Positions 50,764 to 60,969 of a stretch of 64,000 nucleotides of DNA are shown here, piece after piece. The DNA is from CAVVJA01 sp963779485. Its GTDB lineage: Bacteria > Actinomycetota > Actinomycetes > Mycobacteriales > Jatrophihabitantaceae. The position numbers and the translations under genes are program-made. The DNA lies in NCBI GenBank assembly GCA_963779485.1, contig CAVZYJ010000004.1:143532-207531 (forward strand). The letters run 5' to 3'. The first letter of the stretch is position 1, and each line of letters starts with the position of its first letter. Under the pieces are notes generated by a model that saw only the letters and a program-made list of their open reading frames with translations, did no database searches and was not told where the DNA came from.

Positions 50764-51492
50764 CTATCGACCGTTGACGATGCGGCCGAGGACGTCGAGG
50801 CCGCGGTCGGATCCGGCGATCGACTCCACGACCTCGGGCCTGGCCGCCAGGCCGGCAAGTGTAGGTCGCAGGTACTTGACGTCGCGTGGACGGAACGCCG
50901 TAGCCAACGCGTCGGATCGCTGAACCATGGCTGCCAGGAGCGCGAAGTCCGTCAGATGACGATCGCGGTACCGGTCCTGGAGGTTCGTCCAGGCGGCTGC
51001 TTTGATCACCAGGGCGCCGGCCATGTTGGGTCGGGGGACCTGACCCACCTCGTCTGCGACCTCAACGGTAACCAGTTCAGCCCGATCGAGCGCTTGCTGG
51101 CCGCCGCGGGTTTCCAGGGTTGTGCCCCCGGTCGCGCCACGTCGACCCGCGGCCGTGTGCCCGACGTTTGTCGGGATGAGGACGTCGATCTGAGATCGGT
51201 CGTTGATCCAGCGGTGCTGGTGGCCTTCGAGCGATTCGCCGGCCGAGGTCCAACCCATCTCGATCAACGCGTGCGTGAACCCATCGAGGATGTCCGGTCG
51301 GGCCCGAACGTCGAGGACGGTGTCGGCGTCCTCGGTTGGACGGTTCGGCGTGAATCCACGCTCGGCGCAGTACAGGTGCACCATCTGCCCCCCGACCAGA
51401 CACCAGGAACGTCCGAGGCGGGCGGAGAGCTCGAACAGCGCGCGCCAGGCCCGCTCTTGAGCAACCGACATCGGCGGCATCACGGTCGCCAC
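50764..51492 (-). CDS. Nucleotidyltransferase-fold protein (AbiEii-like), second gene of HTH/NTase pair
   Basis: A 242-residue protein. The nucleotidyltransferase core is visible: SWCLVGGQMVHLYCAERG (GG/S motif) followed by RPTEDADTVLDV, which supplies the DxD metal pair; a later LVIKAAAWTNLQDRYRDRHL contains the K and DRxRxRD-like region typical of AbiEii/AbiGii relatives. AbiEii toxins are NTases acting on tRNA. It overlaps its HTH partner by 13 bp. Likely an abortive-infection or toxin-antitoxin unit that stabilises the element; untested. Confidence 0.72.
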   Translation of the reverse strand: MATVMPPMSVAQERAWRALFELSARLGRSWCLVGGQMVHLYCAERGFTPNRPTEDADTVLDVRARPDILDGFTHALIEMGWTSAGESLEGHQHRWINDRSQIDVLIPTNVGHTAAGRRGATGGTTLETRGGQQALDRAELVTVEVADEVGQVPRPNMAGALVIKAAAWTNLQDRYRDRHLTDFALLAAMVQRSDALATAFRPRDVKYLRPTLAGLAARPEVVESIAGSDRGLDVLGRIVNGR

Positions 51493-52139
51493 GGGAGCTC
51501 ACCAACCAGGCGTGCAACGGCAGCAGATTCACGAGGCGAGTCGTGATCAGCTAGATCAGCAAGAAGAAGCGGAAGCGGAACGGGATCAGGAACATCTCGA
51601 CCGTGAAGCACGTGGAGGATCACGTTGTGGTCGCCCTCTACAGACAGCAGGAAGTCGTCCATGAGGGTGGGCAGTGCCGCGTCGTCGACGTAGCCCTCGA
51701 CCACGGCCGCTGCGGCCATGCCACTGCGCGCATCGCTGACCCCCGACAGCACGAGGCGACCGTCTTGGCGCAGGTCGCCCAAGTCCGCGGGCGCCGCCGA
51801 ATATCGCATTGCGCGTGCCCGATTGCGGAGCCAAGACCGCAGCAACGACGCGGCGTCATCACCGGCAAGCCGCAGTCGGTCGCGCTTGTCTCGGAGGCGC
51901 GACTGCTCCGGTTGAGACACTCCGACGCCTTTTCCACCGCCGAGCAGGTCCAGAAAGGCCCACGCGACGCGTTCGGACATCGGTCGTCCCAGGCGGTCGG
52001 ACCGTGCCAACTGCACCTCGTCGACTACCCAGATGCGGCCAACACGGCGCGCTGGCAAATCGCCGCGCGCGATGCGTTCTCGGACGCGACGGGGACTCAC
52101 TCCCATCCGCGCCGCAGCCTCCGAAACAGCGATCTCCAT
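51480..52139 (-). CDS. HTH DNA-binding partner of the NTase (antitoxin-like)
   Basis: A 219-residue protein. Residues 1-50 are an excisionase/MerR-like helix-turn-helix (MEIAVSEAAARMGVSPRRVR, then RIARGDLPARRVGRIWVV). The rest is an uncharacterised helical domain (ASLLRSWLRNRARAMRYSAA; DGRLVLSGVSDARSGMAA) and an acidic, Leu/Pro-rich C-terminus. It precedes and overlaps the NTase gene, and an inverted repeat lies just upstream, so autoregulation as in AbiE systems is plausible. It does not look like a standard AbiEi antitoxin beyond the winged DNA-binding part. Confidence 0.65.
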   Translation of the reverse strand: MEIAVSEAAARMGVSPRRVRERIARGDLPARRVGRIWVVDEVQLARSDRLGRPMSERVAWAFLDLLGGGKGVGVSQPEQSRLRDKRDRLRLAGDDAASLLRSWLRNRARAMRYSAAPADLGDLRQDGRLVLSGVSDARSGMAAAAVVEGYVDDAALPTLMDDFLLSVEGDHNVILHVLHGRDVPDPVPLPLLLADLADHDSPRESAAVARLVGELPWRP

Positions 52140-52149
52140 GGCACAACCC

Positions 52150-52163
52150 TACCGTTATCGGTA
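52150..52163. promoter_or_regulatory. Inverted repeat in promoter of HTH/NTase pair
   Basis: TACCG-TTAT-CGGTA, 5-bp perfect arms, 11 bp upstream of the ATG of the HTH gene (minus strand). A candidate operator for the HTH protein. Short, so chance is possible. Confidence 0.45.
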
Positions 52164-52206
52164 TAGAAGTGCTATGTCCGTGTGACCGACTCCTTGATCG
52201 CCGGGC

Positions 52207-53337
52207 TCACCGATCGGCAGTTGGCAGTGCCACGAGCGCGCCCTCGCGCCGCTGCGCTTCCGCGCCACGGTGTGCCGAGACGGCTGTCGCTTGCGCGTCG
52301 AGACGGGCGGCGACGCCGTCCAGGTCGTCGTCGAACAGGCCGGAGTACACATCGAGGGTCATGGCTGCAGAGGCGTGTCCGAGCATCTTCTGCACCGCTT
52401 TAACATTGGCGCCGGCGCTCACGGCGAGGCTGGCGGCCGTATGGCGGAGCTCGTGCGGTGTCAGGCCGGACAGTCCGACGGATTCGGCTGCTGCGTCGAA
52501 CACATCACGGCGCCAGTTGAGATTGCGCAGAACTCCACCACGGCTGCCGCAGAAGACGAGGTCGTCAGGCGTCTTGCCGGCGACGTGGGCGGCGAGGTCC
52601 GACACGAGGAACTTCGGCACTGGGACGGAGCGACGCTGGTTGTTCTTCGGTGTTCCCCAGACGAGCGCGCCTCGTACCTCCGTGACAGCCTCGGCGACCT
52701 CGATGCGGCGACGCATGAGGTCGAGCCGCTTGACGCGGAGGCCGGCCATTTCGCTCCAACGGATTCCGCAGTAAGCGAGGATTAGCACGGCGAGCCGGTG
52801 GTCGCCGCACTCGTCGGCAAGCGCGGCGACCTGCTCGTGCGTCAGGTAGCGTTTCTCGGTCGGGGCAATCTTCGGCATCTTCACGCCGGTCGCCGGGTTC
52901 TTGACGATGCGCTCGTCGCGCACCGCGAGGTCGAGGATCAGCGAGAAGACGCGGTGGACGTACCGGACCGTGGCGGGCGCGAGCTCGAGTGAGTTGACCC
53001 AGGCCACGATGTCCACGTGGGTGACATCTCCGAGCTTGACGTTGCCCCACCTCGGCTTGATCTGCTTGTTGACGATGCCGTCGTATCGGGCCTTCGTCGT
53101 CGGCTTCAGGTGGCCTTGCGAAGCGAGCCACTGATCGGCCCACTCGCCGACCGGCAGGGCCGAGCGCCGGGGGTCGACATAGCCTCCGGTCAGCTTCGCG
53201 ACCTCAACGGTCAGGAGGTGTTTCTCGGCATCCACCTTGCGGTCGAACACCTTCACGACCTGGCGGCCGGACGGGTCTCGGTAGCGGGCGTAGTACCTCA
53301 TCCGGCCGTTGCGGGTGCGCTTCTCGATGCTGGACAT
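52207..53337 (-). CDS. int: Tyrosine site-specific integrase
   Basis: A 376-residue phage-type integrase. N-terminal arm-binding part: YYARYRDPSGRQVVKVFDRK; SAM-like core-binding domain near residues 70-160; catalytic domain with Arg in YCGIRWSEMAGLRV, HxxR in LTPHELRHTAASLAVSAG and LGHASAAMTLDVYSGL with the Tyr nucleophile. It would recombine the element at the tRNA-Thr att site. ATG at 53337 is used; upstream in-frame residues look non-native. Not broken, unlike the relaxase. Confidence 0.95.
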   Translation of the reverse strand: MSSIEKRTRNGRMRYYARYRDPSGRQVVKVFDRKVDAEKHLLTVEVAKLTGGYVDPRRSALPVGEWADQWLASQGHLKPTTKARYDGIVNKQIKPRWGNVKLGDVTHVDIVAWVNSLELAPATVRYVHRVFSLILDLAVRDERIVKNPATGVKMPKIAPTEKRYLTHEQVAALADECGDHRLAVLILAYCGIRWSEMAGLRVKRLDLMRRRIEVAEAVTEVRGALVWGTPKNNQRRSVPVPKFLVSDLAAHVAGKTPDDLVFCGSRGGVLRNLNWRRDVFDAAAESVGLSGLTPHELRHTAASLAVSAGANVKAVQKMLGHASAAMTLDVYSGLFDDDLDGVAARLDAQATAVSAHRGAEAQRREGALVALPTADR

Positions 53338-53413
53338 GCCGTCTCCCAGTGCTGTGAGATTCCCCGGGCCACAGTGTGCGCCCGGCATGGGACATGTGGT
53401 GCGGCTCGGTGTC

Positions 53414-53620
53414 TCAGGCGGCACCGGTCCGGCCGCGGTTGTCGCGTTCGCGCTGGGCAGCGATCCACGCCTCGAGGTCGCGGCGGCGGTAGAAGACGCG
53501 CCGGCCGATCCGGAAACTGGCAGGCCCCGTGCCTTGGTGGCGCCACCAGCGCAGCGTCGCGACTGGTGTCCGGAGAAGGGCGGCGGCCTCGGTGATGGTG
53601 AGCAGGTCGGTGTCGGTCAT
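53414..53620 (-). CDS. xis: Excisionase (HTH, AlpA/Xis-like)
   Basis: A 68-residue protein: DLLTITEAAALLRTPVATLR, WWRHQGTGPASFRIGRRVFY, RRRDLEAWIAAQ, the standard short MerR-like excisionase of actinobacterial integrative elements. It sits 76 bp upstream of int in the same direction and should favour excision. ATG at 53620; the long open frame upstream is not protein-like. Confidence 0.9.
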   Translation of the reverse strand: MTDTDLLTITEAAALLRTPVATLRWWRHQGTGPASFRIGRRVFYRRRDLEAWIAAQRERDNRGRTGAA

Positions 53621-53769
53621 GTCGGGTTCCTCCGTGGTGGTGGCCGGTGCCGCCCCGACACCCCGCTCGTTCGCCGGTTGGCGTTGGGCCTTCACTGCTA
53701 ACAAGTGCAGTGGAGGGCCCCAAAGTCGACATTCGATCTTGAAATCGTGCGATTCCGCCGGAATCACGG

Positions 53770-56700
53770 TCATCGCCCCATGCTGGGGCCGTGTTCTACC
53801 GTGGCCGGCGGGTCGAACTGGTCGCGGTGAAAACGGTCGGGTGTGACGATCCGCGTCGCGTCGGCGAGGCGGGCCCGCTGCGCGGCCGCGGTGAGCGCGG
53901 CGTCGCGGGCGACGGCCCACCGGTTGTGGGCGGACGCGAGGAAACCGGACGGGTCGGGTTGGCTGGCGAGTGCAGGGTCGCCTATAAGCCGGTCGACCCG
54001 GGCGTCGGCGGCGTCGGCTCGCTGCTGGGCCTGGCGGGCGCGGTCGGTGAGGTCGGGCAGGTCGTCCGCGCGCGGATAGTAGCCGTGGCCGTGGTCCCGG
54101 CCGATCGTCTCGTCGGCGCGTTTGACCGCCTGTCCGTACCGGTCGGCGGCCGCCCGGGCTGCGTCGCGGAGCTGGACGGCGGTTCGCACGATCACGGCGT
54201 CGTGTGGGCACTGGGCCTCGGCGAGGGTCCGGACGTACGCGGTGAGGGGTTCCTCGACCCTGTCGTTGCCGGGATGGCAGATCGCGAACCCGGCAGCTCC
54301 GCCAGACCCCGCGGTCACGTCGAGGACTGGCCGCCACTTCTCGGCCCAGGTGTCGAGCAGTTCTCGGGCGTCGCGGATCTGGCCGCGGCGCTGCCGGAGC
54401 CGCCCGGGTCCGGCGGCGACGGTGCGGGCGGCGTCGCCGGCGACCTTCCGGTCGGCGTCCCACAAGGCGTGGAGTTCCGCGCCGAGCTGTTCAGCGGCTG
54501 CGCGGAGCGTGACCCGGCTGGCTTCGCCGAGCCGGGTGGCCTGCTCGGCGAGCTGGCGGCGGCTGATCATGTCGGTGCGGGCCCGCCCGACGATGGCCTC
54601 GTACGCGTCGCGGCGGTCTGCGTCGCGCTGGGCACCGTCGAGCTTGTGCTGCAGGTGGGTGAGGGTGAGGTGGGCGTTCTGTTGGTCGGTCCATGCGGCC
54701 GCCAGTTCGGCGAGTACGGCGTCCAGTCGCGCCGCGTGCGCGGCAGGGTCGGGCCGGGGGGCCGGTGGGGCGTATCCGGCGGCGTCCCGCTCGGCGGCCT
54801 CACGGGCATGGGCCGGGCCCAGGTCGGCCCGGTCCCGGCCGAACGCGGCCGACCACTGCTGGCGTGCCTCGTCCAGGTCGGCGGCGACGAGATGTGCGAT
54901 GTTCCCCTCGCGGCCGCGGGTCATCCCGACATACGCGGCGGCGGCGCTGGTGTGCTCGCCCAGGATCAGGTGGGCGGTGGTCGTGGTGTCGCCTTGGGCG
55001 CCGTGTGCAGTGGTCGCGTAAGCCAGCTCGACGTGTGCGCGCACGTACCCCGCGGGCAGCTGTCGCTGGTTGGCGCCGGGGCGGCCGACGGTGAGCGAGC
55101 CGTCGGCGTGGACTGCCGCGACGGTCCAGGTGTCGCGGTTCGCGACGCCGAGGTCGCAGTCGTTGCGGCGGGTCGCGACGGTGTCGCCGACGCCGACCCG
55201 CTCCCCGCGCCGGCGTTGGTGCCCTGGCGGTCGTCGACCACGCCGGCGGCGATGAGGCGGTCGCGGATCGCAGTGTTCAGCCGCGCCGACCTGCTCGCGG
55301 GTGTCGACGACGACCGCGCACGAGCGGCGCCGCGTCGGCGCTGCGCGACAGCGGTGTCGGCGACGTCGGCGAGCCGGTCAGCCTCGGTCGGGTGGATGCG
55401 AACCTGGCCGCGGTTGTGCAGCGCGTCGAACAACCCCTCCGGTGCGTCGCCGCCGCGCATCGCCAAGGTGAGCTGTGCGTACTCGATGTCGGCGACGGTG
55501 GCTGGCTTCCCGTCGATGATCGCGGTGTCGGTGAAGCGGTGCACCTGGTCCAGCGTCACGCAGGTGGTCGGGTCGGCCCAGCGGGGGGCGAGGTCGAGGA
55601 CGCCGCCGCGGCCGACCGCGGGGAGCTGATGCCGGTCCCCGACCAGCGCGAAGCCGGGCACCGTGCTCGTCGGCGATTGTCAGCAAGGCGCGGGCGGTGT
55701 CCTGGTCGAGCATCCCGGCCTCGTCGACCAGCAGCAGATCACCGCGGCGGAGGGTCGCGGCCCGGGTTGGCCCGAGATATCGGCGTCCGGTCGCCGGGTC
55801 GGTGTCGAGTGGTCGCAGCCGGGTCCAACGGCCGGTATCGTCCCAGCGCCAGCCGTATTGATGTGCCAGCCAAGCGGCGGACCCCGCTTGCGTCCCCAGC
55901 TCCGCGGCGGCGACCTGCGCGGCTTTCAGGGTGGGGGTGACAACCACGAGCCAGCGGCCCTGCCCGTCGAGCAGCCGCCGCGTCAGGCTGAGCGTGGTCG
56001 TCTTCCCGGCGCCGGCGGCGCCCTCGATGACGACCAGCGGGGCCGTGCCGGCCAGCACCGCGACCGCGGCCGCCTGCGCGTCGTCCAGCGGACAGCCAGC
56101 CGGAGCGACACCAACCACTTCGAGCGGTTCGCACGGCTCGGCGCCGCGAACAGCGAGCCGGCCGACGAGGTCGGCCTCGACGTCAAGACGTGCTGCGCGG
56201 TCAGGGCTCGGACATGCGCGGGCACCTCGCGATCCATTAGCGGCACGGAGTCCGCGAGCGCGCGGGCGGTGAGGTCTTCGGCGAGCTCGCGGCGGACCGC
56301 CGCGTCGGCGACGAGCGCGGCGCGGGCGAGCAGGTGCTCGACCTCGCCGCGAACGTCGGCAGCGTTCCATGACGACCGGGCCGCACCGAGCCGGAGCACG
56401 ATCTCGCTGGAGGCCCGCGTCGCGGTCGATCTGTCCAGCGCAGCGGCAAGCGCCAGCTGGATCGGCCGGTCATCGTCGCGGTAACCGAGCGCGACGAGTT
56501 CGGCCAGCCACCGGGCCTGGACCTCCGCGCCGGGTTCAGGGATGACCTTGTCCGGGCGCCCCTCGGCCCATGCGCGGGCGTCCCACGCTCGGCGCAACCC
56601 GGGCCCCGGTTGTTCGTCGGGGTGCGCCTTGCGTCCATTCCCGCTCGTAGCGGTCGATATTCGCCTCGATCTGTGCGGCGCGTTTCGAAAACGGGCCCGA

Positions 56701-57397
56701 CGAACGGCGCGAGCTGCTCAATCTCCCCGGTTGTATTCAGCGTATAGCCGTGGGCTGGCCAACGCGGCCCGGAATTCCGGGTCGCACACGACTGCCGCGT
56801 GCCCGATCCCGTTGATCGCATTCGAACGAATCGCGCACTGCGACGGTGTCGAGACCACGCCATTTCCCGTCCGTCGAATACCCGGGAATTGATCTGCAGA
56901 TGTAGATGGCGGTGCGGGTCGCCGGCGCGGGACGTGTAATGCCGGATCGTCGCTGCCTCGATCAACTCCACCGGCGCGGCGACCTGGGCGCCCCGCGGCC
57001 CGACCCGGGCGGTGGCGTTCCCGGCGAGCCAGCCGGTGATCTGCGCCGCCGCGCGGTCCTGCGCCGCCTCATACGCGACTGCGACGTCCGGGTGCAGTTC
57101 TGCCGCGATCGACCACGATTTAGGGCCGTTCACGGTGACTTCGACGAACCGCACCGCGTGCTCGTCGTTGCGGAGCCGGCCCCGCGGCTGCCCGGTCGCC
57201 GGGTCGAAGCCGCTGACCCACGACTCGTAGGCGTCGCCGTCCATCACCTGCAAGCTCGATCACGCGGCCATCCGCAGTGGCGGCGAACCGGCGCGCGATC
57301 CCGGTTCCCTCGGCGAGGTAGTAGTCATCAGCGCGGCGAGCGGTCGTGCCTCGACATACAGGCGGGCGCCCGCGGCCGCGCCGCGGTAGACCTTCAT
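53770..57397 (-). pseudogene. Conjugative relaxase-helicase (TrwC/TraA type), multiply frameshifted
   Basis: Pieces of one large gene (over 1100 codons) lie in order but in different frames: start MKVYRGAAAGARLYVEARPL (57397); YYLAEGTGIARRF; relaxase three-His motif in HRHLHLQIN (about 56930); helicase P-loop GAAGAGKTTTL (about 56000); LLVDEAGML (about 55720); VGDRHQLPAVG (about 55640); TTAHGAQGDT and YVGMTRGR (about 55000-54900); Ala-rich coiled C-terminus to 53770. I count about eight frame changes. It would nick oriT and unwind DNA for transfer, but as written it cannot be made. Confidence 0.85.
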
Positions 57398-57470
57398 CCC
57401 GCCATGCATTTCCAACGACCACCAATAACACAACAATGACCATCAGTGTTAGCCCGAGCGGCTTTTTCGC

Positions 57471-57486
57471 CTACCAATATTGGTAG
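57471..57486. promoter_or_regulatory. Perfect 16-bp palindrome upstream of relaxase
   Basis: CTACCAATATTGGTAG, 74 bp upstream of the relaxase start in an A+T-rich stretch. Suits a dimeric regulator or a nick-region marker. A weak terminator-like AGCCCGAGCGGCTTTTT (57451-57467) is next to it. Confidence 0.5.
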
Positions 57487-58179
57487 CATGCGTGCCGCAT
57501 TGAGTAAAGGCTTGGGAATTGTTAGTTAGCGACGGTTGCCGTTGATAATAGATATTGGCGTCATTGGAAGGGCTGTTGAGAATACGGGGAGGGCAGTCGT
57601 ATGGGAGACTCGCACAAAGGCGAGACGTGGCTGGCGGAAACGAGACAGCATGCGAGGCCAGGTGACGGCTGCAAACGACGGGATGTGCGGTGGCCGCTCG
57701 GCCGCCGACTAACCGTTGCACTTCCGCTCGACGTGGTCGGCGAGTCGCATCGGCAGCGCTCCAAATTGCATGTTCGGACCGCTGCAAAGAGCCGAATTCT
57801 CGACCGCATGACGGCCTCACCCGAACAGGCAATCCAGCGGCGTCGCGTTGGAACATCGCAGATTCGCCGGGAGTCAAAACGCAATATGCAGCGGGGACGT
57901 CGTCGCGATTACGGGCTTTACCGCCGCGTGGTCGGGACGCATGTCGGACGACCGTCGACCAACATCGACCGTCGAGCGCCAGACGTCTTGGACCACGCAC
58001 AACTTGACGAGCCGAGCGCGCACGGAATCCTGCTCCGCGTCACCCACGTCGGGCGGCCCGATCGGCGTCAACGCCGCACATGTCACCCCGCGCAAGACCC
58101 GTCTCGATATGGACGGCAATTCGTTCGCGCTGGAGGAAAGGGATCACACACGGATGCAGAGATACGTCGTCGCCGGTAC
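57487..58179. other. Region without identified gene
   Basis: About 690 bp, lower in G+C than the surroundings at its left end. Several long open frames exist on both strands (for example 57601-58317 plus), but their peptides are Arg-rich and lack any recognisable motif or codon pattern. The right end may still belong to the truncated group II intron. No tRNA or repeat seen. Confidence 0.4.
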
Positions 58180-58660
58180 TACGGCCGCCTCCGACGCCCA
58201 CCCGGCTCGCCGCCCATTTCCCGGCGTGAACCGGTTATAAGGTGCGACGCTCCGGCGACAACATCGCAGGTCACCGGGCCGGGGAGGGCCTCCCCAGTTC
58301 CCGCCGTCACTATCTGAACGTTCCACGCCCCATACGCCGGAGGGTTCATAGCGGGCTGCGCTTCCAGGCTCTTCACCCACGTCCATGGCCTTCGCCGTGC
58401 TTTCAGCGGCTCGGCTCCCTCTGCTCCCACCCTCACAGGCAGGACCTCTAACGACGCTGCAGGCTTCGCGTCATGCTGCGCACCGTTCAGTCGCTCCCCC
58501 AACAGGGCCTTTGACACTGGGCTTCGACCCGACCCGTTTCCAGACCAAGCCGCCAGTCTGCTACCGGGCCTCCTGGCAGCTACCCGGACCGGACTCACAC
58601 CGGCAAGCGACGACGAGCACGAACACAAGATCACCCCGCACTACGTCACGAGGTCACCCC
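58180..58660 (-). mobile_element. Group II intron 5' region, truncated (no reverse transcriptase)
   Basis: Read on the minus strand, the sequence resembles the structured leader before LtrA-type maturases: GTGTGAGTCCGGTCCGGG, a series of GC-rich stems, then GTGGGAGCAGAGGGAGCC and a frame with MNPPAYGAWNVQIVTAGTGE, as in some group II intron ORFs. No reverse-transcriptase motif (YADD) and no domain V are seen downstream, so only the 5' part remains. Recognition is from memory of such leaders; an RNA-family search would settle it. Confidence 0.5.
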
Positions 58661-58704
58661 CTGTTCCGCCGGGCGCACGAAAGCACCGGGCTAGGACCAT
58701 CGAT

Positions 58705-59200
58705 GATCTTCGATGTGCGGATCAGGTGCAGGATGCAGGCCTGCACCGTCGCGTATTGCCACGTCGTGTTGATCGACTCGGGCAGTCCCTTGAGCCGTCG
58801 CAGACGACCATGCACACGTCTTCGACGCCGCGGTTCTTGATCTCGGTCAGGACTGACAGCCAGAACTTCGCGCCTCGCTGCCGTCGCGGCTCACAGCCGA
58901 GGATGTCGCGTTCACCGTTGACGGTGACGCGATGACCACGTAGACCGGCCGGTTGACGACCTGCCCGTCGCGGACCTTCACCACGATCGCGTCCACGAAG
59001 ATCACCGGGTAGACGCGATCCAGTGGACGGTGCGCCACTCGGCCATCTCCTCGACGACCTTGTCGGTGATCCGGCTGATGGTGTCCTTACCGACCTTCGC
59101 GCATAGACCTCCTCGAAATGCGCGGCGATCTCACCGGTCGTGAGCCGCGGCGGTCAGCGACAGCACGATCTGATCGATGCCGTCCAGCGCCGCTACCGCT
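58705..59200 (-). pseudogene. IS256-family transposase fragment
   Basis: Minus-strand pieces in different frames give the IS256 core: GEIAAHFEEVYA, DTISRITDKVVEEMAEW, LDRVYPVIFVDAIVVKVRDG (catalytic Asp), then KFWLSVLTEIKNRGVEDVCM and VQACILHLIR. After HLIR the similarity stops abruptly near 58705, where the intron-like segment begins. The N-terminal third is missing beyond 59200, where a Tn3 piece abuts. At least two frameshifts; inactive. Confidence 0.85.
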
Positions 59201-60430
59201 TACGCACGCGGCGCGTGGCAGCGACGGAGTTGGTGCGGCGGGCCCGGGAGCAGGTCGGCGCGCAGGGAGTCGAGAGCGTCTCCGAGGTAGGTGGTGGTCC
59301 ACAGCACGGCGGCGTTGGTGACGAGGGTCAGGCAGAGCTCTTGGTCGACTTGGTCGTCGAGGTGCCGTCGCCGGACGTGGCCTTGGTGGGCGAAGAACAG
59401 GTCGCGGCGCAGTGCGTGCAGGCTCTCGCCTTTGTTGAGCTGGCGCCGGACTCGACGGCGGAGTTCTTCGTCGGCGACGTAGCGGCAGAGGTAGATAGTG
59501 CGGACCAGCCGCCCGTATTCCTGCAGCGCTCGGGCGAGGGCGTTCTGTCGGCTGCTGGCGTGCAGTTTGGCGATGAGAAGGCTGGCGGTGGTGTGTCCGA
59601 ACTTCATCGATCCGACGAGGCGGAGCAGGTCGTTCCAGTGATCGGCGATCAGCTGGGTCTGGATGGGCTGGGTGAGCAACGCGCCGGCGCGCGGGTAGCG
59701 GGATCGCCATGCCGGCCCGGCGCCGAGTCGGTAGAGCTGCGGGCGGCCGATGTCTCGGATGCGTGGGGAGAACTGCAGGCCGGCAAGGTTGAAGATCGCG
59801 AACGTGGCCAGGGTCTGCCCGGCGGTGTCGGTGGTGTGCTCGGCGATCGCGAGATCGGTGGGGTTGCCGAAGATCTCGTCGAGCACGGCGACGGCCTCGC
59901 GCCAGGTGGTCGGGATGACCTTGGTGCCGTAGGTCGAGTGCTGGTCGGAGACGCGGGTGTAGGTGGTGGTGCCCTCGTCGAGGAAGTACCGCGACAACGC
60001 CCGGGCGGTCAGGCTGCGACCGCGCTGCGGGAAACGCTGCCCGTCCGAGGACGACAGGGTGCCGCCGCCCCACAGTTGCGCGAGCGGGTGTCGATGGTGG
60101 GCGTTGACCAGGCGGGCGTTCGCCTCGCGCAGCGTGTCTTGGCGCAGGTACCACTGTGACGTCCAGGCCAGGGTGTCTTCGGAGATGCCGGACGCGTCGG
60201 CCATCCCGGCGTAGCCGAGGTTGCAGGCGTAGGCGAGCACCGAGGCGTAGAGGTTGCGGACCAGGTCGGGGTTGCGTGGCTGCGCCCCGCCGGCGTGGGT
60301 GAATGCCTCGCTGAAGCGGGTGTCGCGGTCCACTTCGATCAGAAGGGCAGGCAAGTGGATCTGCGGCAGCCGGGCGGCGACCTTTTCAGCGAGCGCGTCG
60401 GCTTCGGCTGGCGCCTGTTCTGCGGGCAGC
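59200..60430 (-). pseudogene. Tn3-family transposase (TnpA), C-terminal part
   Basis: An open frame of about 410 codons matches the C-terminal DDE region of Tn3 TnpA: ALLIEVDRDTRFSEAFTHAG, SEDTLAWTSQWYLRQDTLRE, SSSDGQRFPQRGRSLTARAL, VSDQHSTYGTKVIPTTWREA and the late LVTNAAVLWTTTYLGDALDS. About half of a normal TnpA (roughly 1000 residues) is missing at the N-terminus, where the frame joins a carboxymuconolactone decarboxylase gene near 60430. The extreme C-terminus is also replaced near 59230. Not functional. Confidence 0.88.
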
Positions 60431-60640
60431 GGCGACCCTGACGGTGATCAGTTCACGGGTGCGATCGTCGAGCACCCCAGTCTCGAAGACGTCTCCGAAG
60501 ATGAACCCGCGCAAGATCTCCATCAGCTCGGGATCGCTGTCCGGTGCACTCGCGTCCCTAGGCCCTAAGACACGTTCGTAGGTAGCCTCGGCGCGCGATC
60601 GACGCTCGAGGATCCCGGAATCGCGGCCTTCAGGCGCCAT
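60430..60640 (-). pseudogene. Carboxymuconolactone decarboxylase family, N-terminal fragment
   Basis: From an ATG at 60640 the minus strand reads RRSRAEATYERVLGPRDASA, DPELMEILRGFIFGDVFETG and VLDDRTRELITVRVAA, clearly the start of a CMD-family protein. It is cut after about 70 residues at the Tn3 junction. The lost part would hold the catalytic Cys/His region. The 330 bp upstream to the resolvase piece shows no recognisable gene. Confidence 0.8.
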
Positions 60641-60969
60641 AGCGGCCACCGTTGTCTGTGAGCCCGCCTCCTCAAGCGTGATCGACGGGCGCGGGCCATG
60701 GACCAGCCAACGTCCTTCATGCGCCGCTGCTCTCTCAATACCCACACGCAGAGCGACGCGAGTCGACACGTCAGAGCCCATCACAGAGCAGGCCGAACCA
60801 ACGCCCGGCTCTCGGCCTCCGGGCGCGCGCACGGTCCGGGCGCCGCGTGCGGCTGCGGTTCTCGGATGGAATGTCGCTGGCTGCGCCGTGTCGCGGCCGG
60901 TAGTTACCGTTCGCCGCTTCAATGGCGCCATCGTTGACGATCGGCCGCGAGATGGCACGCGGTACCGCA

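Larger units (their letters stand above)
50543..57486. mobile_element. Integrative (conjugative-type) element at tRNA-Thr
   Basis: From the tRNA-Thr the region carries an HTH/nucleotidyltransferase pair, a tyrosine integrase, an excisionase and a TrwC/TraA-type relaxase-helicase, all on the minus strand. This is the module set of actinobacterial integrative and mobilisable elements. The right end is unknown because no attR copy of the tRNA 3' end is seen and other mobile fragments follow; 57486 is a minimal end. No replication initiator, FtsK-like translocase or type IV secretion genes are present. Confidence 0.55.

Noticed and set aside
53791..55629. 612-codon plus-strand frame across the relaxase region
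   Set aside because: Gly/Val/Arg-rich antisense shadow; the relaxase-helicase motifs are on the minus strand.
57601..58317. 238-codon plus-strand ORF (MGDSHKGETWLAETRQ...)
   Set aside because: Arg-rich without hydrophobic core or motif, and its 3' part overlaps the intron-like leader on the other strand.
59140..60159. 339-codon plus-strand frame opposite the Tn3 transposase
   Set aside because: No motifs; the minus strand clearly encodes TnpA.
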